7,830 nucleotides of DNA from JAVXAG01 sp036660615 (GTDB taxonomy: Bacteria; Bacillota; Clostridia; Peptostreptococcales; Anaerovoracaceae): contig JAVXAG010000090.1 of assembly GCA_036660615.1 (NCBI GenBank), forward strand, positions 1 through 7,830, written 5' to 3'. How positions within the stretch are numbered: the first letter of the stretch is position 1; each line of letters starts with the position of its first letter. The notes under the pieces were generated by a model. It ran no database searches, was not told the origin of the DNA, and saw only the letters and a list, made by a program, of their open reading frames with translations. The translations under genes and the position numbers were made by a program. Below, one piece after another: positions 1 to 6,288 of this stretch.

Positions 1-9
1 GCATCACCC

Positions 10-1863
10 CTATAACTTTAGCGCTCTCATAGAGTTTAGAATTGCGATGAAGGCAACACCAACATCAGCGAAAACTGCTGCCCACATTGAAGCCATTCCC
101 AAAGCGCCAAGAATTAGTATGGCGAACTTGACTGTCAAAGCGAAAATTACATTTTGCTTTGCAATTCCAAGAGTTTTCTTGGCAATCTTTTTGACAGTGA
201 TAAGCTTGGAAATGTCATCAGTCATAATTACTACATCAGCCGCCTCGATGGCAGCATCTGAACCCAAGGCACCCATTGCGATACCTACATCTGCCCTTGC
301 AAGGACAGGCGCATCATTGATTCCGTCACCAACAAAGGCCAAGTGACCTTTGGCTTTTTCGTCTAGAACACCTTCCAGAGCATGGACTTTGTCACCAGGC
401 AATAATTCTGAAAGAACATCAGTAATGCCGATTTCCTTTGCCACAGATTCAGCGATTTCTTTTCTGTCGCCAGTCAACATAATGGTCTGTTTAACACCCA
501 AAGATTTTAGTCCGGCAATTGTCGAGGCACTGTTTTCCCTAATAGTGTCAGATACAATAATGTATCCCAGATACATATGGCCGTATGCAACGTGGACGGC
601 AGAGCCAGTTTCAAGAGGTTCTTTCCATGGCAAATCCAAGTCTTCCATTAACTTGCCATTTCCGCAGAAAATCTTTGAGCCATCATATATGGCAGAAATC
701 CCTTTGCCTGAGATTTCCATATAATTTGAAATTCGAGTTTTTTCAATAATACCAGATTTTGATTTGTAGTTGGAAACAATCGAAGATGCGATTGGGTGAT
801 TTGAAAAACTTTCACCATAAGCCGCTAGTTCAAGCAATTGGAACTCAGTCAAATCAGTTGTTTTAGCAATATCAGATACCACAATTTTCGTTACATCAAA
901 ATTTCCAGTAGTCAACGTTCCGGTTTTGTCAAAGGCAAAAGTGGTAACGTCAGCAAGAGCTTCCAGATAGTTGCTACCTTTGACTAGAATACCTTGCTTT
1001 GAAGCAGAGCCAACCCCTGCGAAAAGACTTAGAGGAACAGAAATAACTAGAGCGCAAGGACATGAAATTACTAAGAAAATCATAGCATTGTAAATATATT
1101 CTGTAAAAGTTGCGTCAGGAAACACAAGTGGAGGAACGATAGCGAGAGCAATAGCAAGGAGTACAACGATAGGCGTGTAGAACCTTGCAAATTTGGTTAT
1201 GAATTTCTCCACAGAAGCCTTTTTGCTGCTGGCATTTTCCACAAGATCAAGGACCTTGGCAACAGTCGAATCCTCATAAAGTTTGGTGACTTTTATTTTT
1301 AGGACACCAGTCATATTTATTGTACCACTGATAATAGACTCACCCGGCGATATGTCGCGAGGGAGAGATTCACCAGTTAGGGCAGCGGTATTTAGAGAAG
1401 AAATACCGTCAATAACAATGCCATCAACAGGGACTTTTTCACCAGGTTTGACTAGAATAATGTCACCAAGAATAAGCGATTCTGGATCAACCTTTGATTC
1501 AGCACCGTCAACCAACTTGTTTGCATATTCTGCCTTGATGTCCATCAACTCGGCAATAGACTTTCTGGAATTGTCCACAGCGTAGTCCTCAAAGAATTCA
1601 CCAACCTGATAGAATAGCATAACGGCAACAGCTTCAGGGTATTCGCCACAGTAAACTGCTCCAATAGAAGCGATAGTCATCAGGAAATTTTCATCAAGCA
1701 CCTGCCCATGGAAAACACCATGAACCGCTTTGAAAATAGTTTCATAACCAGCGATAACATATGCGATAATAAAAATCCACGCAAAACCAGTCAAATACCC
1801 AGCTGCGAAAATACCAGCCGATACAATAATTTTTGCCAAATCAAATTTTTGCGATTTACTCAT
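10..1863 (-). CDS. cadA: P1B-type heavy-metal-exporting ATPase (Zn/Cd/Pb class)
   Basis: Membrane pump that uses ATP to expel divalent soft metals, most likely Zn2+, Cd2+ or Pb2+. The 617-residue protein shows two N-terminal membrane pairs (about 9-45 and 58-90), the actuator loop TGES (163-166), the metal-site CPC (268-270), the phosphorylation site DKTGT (Asp312), the P1B-specific His-Pro in SNHP (354-357), MLTGD (462-466) and GDGIND (512-517). The last helices carry Lys579 and Asp-Val-Gly (600-602), the DxG-type signature of the CadA/ZntA (P1B-2) group. This separates it from CopA-like copper pumps. Start: the frame stays open upstream to 1971, but the ATG at 1863 lies just before the first helix, and the extension would overlap the HMA gene. 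No N-terminal HMA domain is present; it is encoded separately 16 nt upstream. Family assignment is secure, exact metal preference is inferred. The stop codon lies close to the window edge, so any terminator is outside. Confidence 0.95.
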   Translation of the reverse strand: MSKSQKFDLAKIIVSAGIFAAGYLTGFAWIFIIAYVIAGYETIFKAVHGVFHGQVLDENFLMTIASIGAVYCGEYPEAVAVMLFYQVGEFFEDYAVDNSRKSIAELMDIKAEYANKLVDGAESKVDPESLILGDIILVKPGEKVPVDGIVIDGISSLNTAALTGESLPRDISPGESIISGTINMTGVLKIKVTKLYEDSTVAKVLDLVENASSKKASVEKFITKFARFYTPIVVLLAIALAIVPPLVFPDATFTEYIYNAMIFLVISCPCALVISVPLSLFAGVGSASKQGILVKGSNYLEALADVTTFAFDKTGTLTTGNFDVTKIVVSDIAKTTDLTEFQLLELAAYGESFSNHPIASSIVSNYKSKSGIIEKTRISNYMEISGKGISAIYDGSKIFCGNGKLMEDLDLPWKEPLETGSAVHVAYGHMYLGYIIVSDTIRENSASTIAGLKSLGVKQTIMLTGDRKEIAESVAKEIGITDVLSELLPGDKVHALEGVLDEKAKGHLAFVGDGINDAPVLARADVGIAMGALGSDAAIEAADVVIMTDDISKLITVKKIAKKTLGIAKQNVIFALTVKFAILILGALGMASMWAAVFADVGVAFIAILNSMRALKL

Positions 1864-1867
1864 GTTG

Positions 1868-1874
1868 CCTACCC
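1868..1874 (-). promoter_or_regulatory. Weak ribosome binding site of the P-type ATPase gene
   Basis: On the minus strand GGGTAGG lies 4 nt before the ATG at 1863. It is a poor match to AGGAGG with short spacing, in contrast to the strong site of the preceding HMA gene (AAGGAGT at 2104-2110, 5 nt spacing). Inference: the ATPase is probably translated less efficiently than, or by coupling to, the HMA gene. Confidence 0.45.
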
Positions 1875-1875
1875 G

Positions 1876-1894
1876 AAGATTATTTGATAATCTT
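1876..1894 (-). other. Intercistronic stem-loop between HMA gene and ATPase gene
   Basis: A perfect 8-bp inverted repeat, AAGATTAT and ATAATCTT, encloses a 3-nt loop. The HMA stop codon (1880-1882) lies inside it, and the structure ends 12 nt before the ATPase ATG. No run of T follows on the minus strand, so it is not a standard terminator. In RNA it could act as a processing or stability element or modulate initiation of the ATPase gene. The stem is AT-rich and hence weak. The repeat is seen directly; any function is inferred. Confidence 0.45.
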
Positions 1895-2098
1895 GCATTT
1901 CCTTTCCACTTTTCCAATTGCAGTTTGTGCAGCTTCCAAAATTTGAGGGAAATCATTTTCCTCAGCTTCAATAATCATTTTCTGCGTCATAAAACTAATG
2001 GAACATTGATCCACACCGTCAAGCTTACTTATTGCAGTTTCCATCTTTGCTGCGCAGTTGGCACAGTCAAGATTTTGTAATTTAAAAGATTTTTTCAT
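1880..2098 (-). CDS. Stand-alone HMA-domain heavy-metal-binding protein
   Basis: A 72-residue soluble protein that is essentially one HMA (heavy-metal-associated) ferredoxin-like domain. The metal-binding loop is DCANC (Cys12 and Cys15), with the aspartate before the first cysteine that is common in zinc/cadmium/lead-type HMA domains such as that of ZntA. Additional cysteines sit at 32 and 68. Its start is well supported by AAGGAGT at 2104-2110, 5 nt from the ATG. It lies 31 nt downstream of the ArsR-family gene and 16 nt upstream of the P-type ATPase gene, all on one strand. It therefore probably plays the part of the pump's missing N-terminal domain, as metal donor or regulator. A separately encoded HMA protein next to an HMA-less pump is, to my knowledge, seen in other Clostridia, so it is read as an intact gene rather than a frameshifted fragment. 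No signal peptide is visible. Confidence 0.9.
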   Translation of the reverse strand: MKKSFKLQNLDCANCAAKMETAISKLDGVDQCSISFMTQKMIIEAEENDFPQILEAAQTAIGKVERKCKIIK

Positions 2099-2129
2099 AA
2101 TTTACTCCTTTTTTGCTTTTTCCTACATA

Positions 2130-2495
2130 TTATATAGTGCATTTAATATTAAAGATGCTATCCACGATTTTGTGAATACGTTTTGCGTCATCGGTATCGG
2201 CCAGAGTGTAATAAACCTCTTTGCCAACTTTCCTATAAGACAATAACCCTGCTTGCTTCAAAACCTTTAGATGATGAGATACAGCAGGCGAAGACATAGA
2301 AACGGCTGCGGCAATGTTTATCACACATTCTTCAGTGTGGCACAAAAGCCAGAGAATCTTTACCCTTGAGCTGTCGCTTATTATACCAAAGACCTCTGCA
2401 ACATTATCAAAGACATTTTGCGTCGGCATTGTCTCCAAAAATTGGGCGGTTCTGTTGTCGTGATTGTGGGGTAAAATGCATTTAGTGTTATCCAT
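2130..2495 (-). CDS. ArsR/SmtB-family metal-sensing transcriptional repressor
   Basis: A 121-residue winged-helix DNA-binding protein that probably represses the metal-efflux operon until bound by metal. The recognition helix region is SMSSPAVSHHLKVLKQAGLL (66-85), followed by the wing GKEVYYTLAD (91-100), both standard for the family. Candidate metal ligands resemble an alpha3N site: Cys6, His10 and His12 in the N-terminal arm, and Cys52 and Cys57 in CHTEECV. The alpha5 site of SmtB/CzrA looks absent: aligning by eye, only Asp100 is kept, and the other three positions are Asp102, Ser113 and Asn116. The ATG at 2495 is chosen because AAGGA at 2506-2510 lies 10 nt upstream; the open frame upstream to 2585 runs through the operator and promoter. 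It is first in the operon with the HMA and pump genes. Inducing metal not determinable; Zn, Cd or Pb likely from context. Confidence 0.92.
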   Translation of the reverse strand: MDNTKCILPHNHDNRTAQFLETMPTQNVFDNVAEVFGIISDSSRVKILWLLCHTEECVINIAAAVSMSSPAVSHHLKVLKQAGLLSYRKVGKEVYYTLADTDDAKRIHKIVDSIFNIKCTI

Positions 2496-2521
2496 ATAAC
2501 AAAGTTCCTTTCTTTCGGTTA

Positions 2522-2547
2522 AATGATTAAGCAATCGTTTAATCGTT
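2522..2547. promoter_or_regulatory. Putative ArsR/SmtB-type operator palindrome
   Basis: A 26-bp imperfect inverted repeat with 10 of 13 half-site positions matching. Its 20-bp core at 2525-2544 is GATTAAGCAATCGTTTAATC. It lies 27 bp upstream of the regulator start codon and overlaps the candidate -10 box. Size, symmetry and position fit the long imperfect palindromes bound by ArsR/SmtB dimers, and autorepression is the rule in this family. The symmetry is seen directly; binding is inferred. Confidence 0.7.
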
Positions 2548-2570
2548 ATAGAATATTTATTCCCAGTCAA
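2545..2570 (-). promoter_or_regulatory. Candidate promoter of the metal-resistance operon
   Basis: On the minus strand TTGACT (2565-2570) and TATAAC (2545-2550) resemble sigma-A -35 and -10 boxes. The spacer is only 14 nt, well short of the usual 17, so one box may be misassigned. The -10 box overlaps the edge of the putative operator, which is what a repressor-controlled promoter would show. Confidence 0.4.
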
Positions 2571-2590
2571 ATAAAAATAAAACATATTTT

Positions 2591-2608
2591 TTGTGTAAAT
2601 ATCAACAT
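2591..2608. promoter_or_regulatory. Weak Rex-like palindrome upstream of rnfC
   Basis: TTGTGTAAATATCAACAT matches 10 of 14 defined positions of the clostridial Rex (NADH/NAD+ sensor) consensus TTGTTAANNNNTTAACAA, including TTGT on the left and AACA on the right. A redox sensor would make sense for an NAD+-reducing complex. However, the site is about 65 bp upstream of the best rnf -10 box, and such matches are frequent in AT-rich DNA. A tentative call. Confidence 0.2.
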
Positions 2609-2673
2609 TTTTTAAAAACTATAGAAAATACTTATAAATGAAGATTTTTGGTGATTTTTGTTTAGGAGTGTAG

Positions 2674-2679
2674 TATAAT
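2674..2679 (+). promoter_or_regulatory. rnfC: Candidate -10 box of the rnf operon promoter
   Basis: A perfect TATAAT lies 52 bp before the rnfC start codon in the divergent intergenic region. No good -35 box is present: at 17-nt spacing the hexamer is GTGATT (2651-2656). No TG extension precedes it. The promoter may be activator-dependent, or the true site may be elsewhere in this AT-rich stretch. Confidence 0.4.
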
Positions 2680-2731
2680 ATTAAACGTATGATTATAGAC
2701 AATTTAAATTATAGAAAGGAAGGCTTCAAAC

Positions 2732-4048
2732 ATGAGTTTAAACAAAAAGCATTTACAAAGCATCAAAGTTGGACATTTCAAGAACACTGCATCAAGTGCA
2801 ACTGAAATTATGCCAATCCCTGATATTGTAAAGATTTCTATGTCTCAACATATAGGCGCTCCGTGCAAACCTTTGGTACAAAAAGGCGACTTAGTAAAAG
2901 TTGGACAGCTTATTGGAGATACAGAGGCATTTGTAAGTGCACCTATTCACTCAAGCGTTTCCGGCACAGTTGTAGCGATTGAAGAACAACGTTCAGCTAT
3001 GGGCGGAGATGATACGTTAGTTGTTATAGAGACTGACAAAAAGCAAGAAATGTGGGAGGAAATAAAAGTTCCGGAGGTTAAAGATCTACCAGAATTCGTT
3101 AAGGCTGTTAGAGCTAGCGGATTAGTAGGATTAGGCGGTGCCTCATTCCCAACGCACATAAAATTTAATCCGAAAAATATTGACGAAGTACACACACTAA
3201 TCGTTAATGGTGCAGAATGTGAACCTTTTATCACATCTGACCACAGATTAATGTTAGAAAATACCCAAGATATTATTGACGGTATGGTACTTGTTATGAA
3301 GTATATCAACCTATCCCAAGGGTATATCGGAATTGAAGAAAACAAAATGGATGCGATTGAACAGCTAGACAAAATGTTAGCTGAACAGGGTCATACAAAC
3401 ATCCACACTTTCAAACTTCAATCAAGATATCCAAAGGGAGCAGAAAGAGTTCTAGTATATGAAATTACTGGACAAAAGATGGACGCAGGAGTGCTTCCAG
3501 CAGATCTTGGAGTAATATTATCAAACGTTACCTCAATTGCATTTGTTGGTCAGTACTTTAGAAACGGTGTTCCTCTAATTGCAAAGAGAATGACAGTTGA
3601 TGGCGATGCAGTAGTATTACCAAAGAATGTTATCGCTCCAATTGGAACATCAATTCACGACGTAATTACATTCTGCGGTGGCTATAAAGAAGAACCAAGA
3701 AAAATCTTAATGGGCGGACCAATGATGGGTAGAGCAATCTTCTCAGACGCGATGCCAATAGTAAAGAACAACAATGCTATTCTAGCATTCTCAAAGGCGC
3801 AAGCAGTTGTAAAAGAAGAAACAGCTTGTATCAATTGTGGACGTTGCCATAATGCGTGTCCATTTAACTTGATTCCAACAGCTTTGGCAGATGCATATGA
3901 AAAGAGAGATGCAGAAGCACTAGAAAACCTAAAGGTTATGCAGTGTATGGAATGCGGCAGTTGTTCATTTATTTGCCCAGCAAGAAGACCTCTTAGCTTC
4001 ATGAATAAACTTGGAAAAGGTGTAGTAAAGGAGGCTTCGCAAAAATAA
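2732..4048 (+). CDS. rnfC: Rnf complex subunit RnfC (NADH-site Fe-S flavoprotein)
   Basis: Peripheral cytoplasmic subunit of the Rnf ferredoxin:NAD+ oxidoreductase, thought to hold the NAD(H)/FMN site and pass electrons between the complex and NAD+. The 438-residue protein has an N-terminal lipoyl-like/sandwich domain (about 30-100), a glycine-rich nucleotide/FMN-binding segment GLGGASFPTH (133-142), the family motif NGAECEP (159-165), and two C-terminal [4Fe-4S] motifs. These are Cys366-369-372-376 and Cys405-408-411-415. Length is normal for Firmicute RnfC, without the long alanine-rich C-terminal extension of proteobacterial forms. The cluster motifs distinguish it from the related NqrA. 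The start has AAAGGAAGG at 2715-2723, 8 nt from ATG. It is the first gene of the operon, and its stop TAA overlaps the rnfD start in TAATG. Confidence 0.97.
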   Translation: MSLNKKHLQSIKVGHFKNTASSATEIMPIPDIVKISMSQHIGAPCKPLVQKGDLVKVGQLIGDTEAFVSAPIHSSVSGTVVAIEEQRSAMGGDDTLVVIETDKKQEMWEEIKVPEVKDLPEFVKAVRASGLVGLGGASFPTHIKFNPKNIDEVHTLIVNGAECEPFITSDHRLMLENTQDIIDGMVLVMKYINLSQGYIGIEENKMDAIEQLDKMLAEQGHTNIHTFKLQSRYPKGAERVLVYEITGQKMDAGVLPADLGVILSNVTSIAFVGQYFRNGVPLIAKRMTVDGDAVVLPKNVIAPIGTSIHDVITFCGGYKEEPRKILMGGPMMGRAIFSDAMPIVKNNNAILAFSKAQAVVKEETACINCGRCHNACPFNLIPTALADAYEKRDAEALENLKVMQCMECGSCSFICPARRPLSFMNKLGKGVVKEASQK

Positions 4049-5040
4049 TGGATAACAATAAAGTATATGACAATTTACTAGTATCATCGTCACCACATAT
4101 TGTGACAAATGTAGATACTACAAAAACAATGGCTATGGTATTAATTGCCCTAGTGCCTTCTTTCTTAGTGAGCATATATGTATTTGGAATGAGAGTTATT
4201 CTATTGTCCCTAGTTTGCATAGTTGCAAGTATGGGATTTGAATGGCTATATAACAAACTTTTACATAAGAGACAGACAGTACAAGATTTAAGTGCTGCTG
4301 TAACAGGACTGTTGATTGCGTTCAATGTTCCATCAAGCCTTCCATATTGGATTGCTATAATCGGTTGCTTTGTTGCTATCGTAATAGTAAAACAATTATA
4401 TGGTGGTATTGGCAGAAACGTTGTAAACCCTGCAATCACAGCAAGAATCGTTCTATTTGTTTCATTTGCAACACAAATGACAACATGGCCTTTGCCATCA
4501 ATGTCAGCTGTTGCAGACGCAACTACTGGAGCAACACCTCTTGGAATTTTAAAAGAGGGAAACATTGCGGACCTTCCATCAAATATGGAAATGTTCCTAG
4601 GTTTCATTGGTGGATCCATGGGAGAAGTAAGTGCAATCGCATTGCTAATCGGTGGACTATTCCTAATTTGGAAAAAGGTAATTTCACCAATAATCCCAGT
4701 ATGTTTTATCGGTACAGTTTTCGTAATCGCATTCGTTTTCTATAGTGTAAACGGTGGAGATGCATCAGCATTGTCAATGGCAGTATTCCATGTACTTGCT
4801 GGAGGCGTAATGCTTGGAGCATTCTTTATGGCAACAGATTATGTAACATCACCTTTACTTCCTACAGGGAAAATTATATTTGGTATAGGTTGTGGATTAA
4901 TCACAATGGTTATAAGACTTTGGGGTAATTATCCTGAAGGAGTATCGTTCTCAATTATGTTAATGAACATTTTGACACCTCATATCGACAACTTCTGTAC
5001 AAAGAGATTATATGGAGGTGCAAAGAAAAATGAAAAATAA
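4048..5040 (+). CDS. rnfD: Rnf complex membrane subunit RnfD (covalent FMN)
   Basis: Integral membrane subunit of the Rnf complex, homologous to NqrB, carrying a covalently attached FMN and thought to take part in the ion path. The 330-residue protein is very hydrophobic, with about nine to ten likely helices (first near 27-47, last near 298-313). The flavinylation motif TGAT is at 160-163, and Thr163 is the expected phosphoester-linked residue. Other conserved family segments are the glycine-rich GGIGRNVVNPA (119-129) and ATDYVTSPLLPTGK (262-275). The start codon shares one base with the rnfC stop. AAAGGAGG at 4027-4034 is 13 nt away, a somewhat long spacing that suggests coupling to rnfC translation. 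FMN attachment requires an ApbE-type transferase, which is not encoded here. Confidence 0.96.
   Translation: MDNNKVYDNLLVSSSPHIVTNVDTTKTMAMVLIALVPSFLVSIYVFGMRVILLSLVCIVASMGFEWLYNKLLHKRQTVQDLSAAVTGLLIAFNVPSSLPYWIAIIGCFVAIVIVKQLYGGIGRNVVNPAITARIVLFVSFATQMTTWPLPSMSAVADATTGATPLGILKEGNIADLPSNMEMFLGFIGGSMGEVSAIALLIGGLFLIWKKVISPIIPVCFIGTVFVIAFVFYSVNGGDASALSMAVFHVLAGGVMLGAFFMATDYVTSPLLPTGKIIFGIGCGLITMVIRLWGNYPEGVSFSIMLMNILTPHIDNFCTKRLYGGAKKNEK
5014..5020 (+). promoter_or_regulatory. rnfG: Ribosome binding site that fixes the rnfG start
   Basis: GGAGGTG lies inside the 3' end of rnfD, 9 nt before the ATG at 5030. An in-frame ATG at 5012 overlaps this site and would add six residues with no ribosome binding site of its own, so 5030 is preferred. 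Confidence 0.75.
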
Positions 5041-5602
5041 TATAGTATTTAAAGAATATGTTGCACCTATCGTTGTGTTGGTAAGTATTTGCCTTATTAT
5101 AACTCTTGCTCTTGCAGCAACTTATAGTGTAGCAAAACCAATCATAGATACAAACAAAGCAAAGACTGCAGACGAAGCAAGAGCTGAGCTTTTGGCTGAT
5201 GCAGATACATTTACAAAATATACTGGTAACCTTACTGTCCTTGAAAAAGAAAAAGTATTTGTTCAAGAATGCTATGTCGCAGACAATGGCAGTGGAATGG
5301 TTATAACAGTTGAAACAAAGAGTTTTGGTGGATTGCTTACAGAAATGATAGGTATTGACAAAACTGGAGCTATTACAGGAGTAAAGGTTACAGACCATGC
5401 AGACACTCCTGGACTTGGAACAAAGGCTCAAACCCCAGAATACTTAGGCCAATACAAAGGTTTAAGTGAGTTGACAGACGTATCCGCTAAGAAGGATCCT
5501 GCTGTTAACCATATTTCTGGAGCATCAATTACATCAGACGCTGTTCACTACGGAGTTAACGCTGCGTTGCAACAGTTTAAAGAAGCTGGAGGTGCACAAT
5601 AA
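5030..5602 (+). CDS. rnfG: Rnf complex subunit RnfG (covalent FMN, membrane-anchored)
   Basis: Membrane-anchored subunit with an extracytoplasmic FMN-binding domain (homologous to NqrC). It relays electrons between RnfD and the membrane-embedded cluster of RnfA/RnfE. The 190-residue protein has one N-terminal helix (about 11-33) and then a soluble domain. The family segment ADTPGLGTKA is at 124-133. The flavinylation motif SGASITS (163-169) has Thr168 as the expected covalent FMN site. The gene overlaps the end of rnfD by 11 nt, and its stop overlaps the rnfE start by one base, so translation is probably coupled along the operon. Length and motif order are normal for the family. Maturation needs a flavin transferase encoded elsewhere. 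Confidence 0.95.
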   Translation: MKNNIVFKEYVAPIVVLVSICLIITLALAATYSVAKPIIDTNKAKTADEARAELLADADTFTKYTGNLTVLEKEKVFVQECYVADNGSGMVITVETKSFGGLLTEMIGIDKTGAITGVKVTDHADTPGLGTKAQTPEYLGQYKGLSELTDVSAKKDPAVNHISGASITSDAVHYGVNAALQQFKEAGGAQ

Positions 5603-6288
5603 TGGGAAAGAAACTCGGCATCTTAACAAAAGGCATAATTAAGGAAAATCCAGTACTTGTACTTTTATTAGGTACTTGTCCTACACTTGCGACGTCAACG
5701 TCAGCATTAAATGGTTTAGGAATGGGTGTTTCCGCAATGGCAGTACTAATCTGCTCAAACATAGTTATTGCTATGTTAAAGAATATTATTCCAGACAAAG
5801 TAAGAATCCCTTGCTACATAGTAGTAATTGCTGGATTCGTTACAGTTGTACAATTATTATTAGAAGCATTTGTGCCAGCACTTTACTCATCATTGGGATT
5901 ATTTATTCCTCTAATTGTAGTAAACTGTATCATTCTTGGTAGAGCAGAAATGTTTGCTAGTAAAAACAGTGTCCTTGACTCCGCATTAGATGGTATCGGA
6001 ATGGGTATTGGTTTCACTTTAGCACTTGGTGCAATGGGTGTAATCAGAGAATTACTTGGTTCTGGAACAATCTTCGGATTTGCAGTACTTGCAGGTCATA
6101 TTGACCCAATGGGTATTTTCATGTTAGCTCCTGGTGGATTCTTCGTATTCGCTATTCTAATTGCTGCAGTTAACAAATTCAGCAATGGAAAAGCAATCAA
6201 GAAAAAAGGATTTGGATGTGAAGGTTGCGCAATGTCATCAGTATGCAACGAAAAAGAATGCGAGAAAGGAGCTGAAGAAGTATGTTAG
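5602..6288 (+). CDS. rnfE: Rnf complex membrane subunit RnfE with cysteine-rich tail
   Basis: Integral membrane subunit, homologous to NqrD, that pairs with RnfA. In known Rnf/Nqr structures the two bind a [2Fe-2S] cluster within the membrane by two cysteines each. The corresponding residues here are Cys26 in GTCPTLA and Cys109 in VVNCIILGRAE. About six helices span residues 15-190. The 228-residue length exceeds the roughly 200 usual for the family because of a charged C-terminal tail (from about 192). This tail carries five cysteines, at 206, 209, 215, 220 and 228, in the pattern C-x2-C-x5-C-x4-C-x7-C. That resembles a metal or Fe-S binding site, but its role is unknown. The start has GGAGGTG at 5588-5594, 7 nt away, and the stop overlaps rnfA by 7 nt. 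Confidence 0.96.
   Translation: MGKKLGILTKGIIKENPVLVLLLGTCPTLATSTSALNGLGMGVSAMAVLICSNIVIAMLKNIIPDKVRIPCYIVVIAGFVTVVQLLLEAFVPALYSSLGLFIPLIVVNCIILGRAEMFASKNSVLDSALDGIGMGIGFTLALGAMGVIRELLGSGTIFGFAVLAGHIDPMGIFMLAPGGFFVFAILIAAVNKFSNGKAIKKKGFGCEGCAMSSVCNEKECEKGAEEVC

Noticed and set aside
1864..1971. N-terminal extension of the ATPase frame by 36 residues
   Set aside because: It overlaps the HMA gene in another frame, is basic and unlike any HMA domain or membrane segment, and the ATG at 1863 fits the first helix.
2496..2585. N-terminal extension of the ArsR-family frame by 30 residues
   Set aside because: It runs through the operator palindrome and candidate promoter; the ATG at 2495 has a suitable ribosome binding site and gives the usual family length.
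2674..2697. Inverted repeat TATAAT / ATTATA with a 12-nt spacer near the rnf -10 box
   Set aside because: Only six bases per arm, all A or T, in AT-rich DNA; expected by chance.
2701..2710. 10-bp palindrome AATTTAAATT before rnfC
   Set aside because: Short and made only of A and T, so not distinguishable from background.
2496..2731. Control of the rnf operon by the neighbouring metal sensor
   Set aside because: The only operator candidate lies about 125 bp upstream of the rnf -10 box and overlaps the divergent promoter; nothing ties it to rnf beyond adjacency.
3999..4619. 206-codon open frame on the minus strand opposite rnfD
   Set aside because: It lies antisense to a well-supported membrane protein gene and shows no recognisable domain; it is a shadow of rnfD codon use.
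4955..5431. 158-codon minus-strand open frame rich in Cys, Ser and Tyr opposite rnfG
   Set aside because: Composition is that of an antisense frame, and it overlaps rnfD and rnfG, which have clear motifs.
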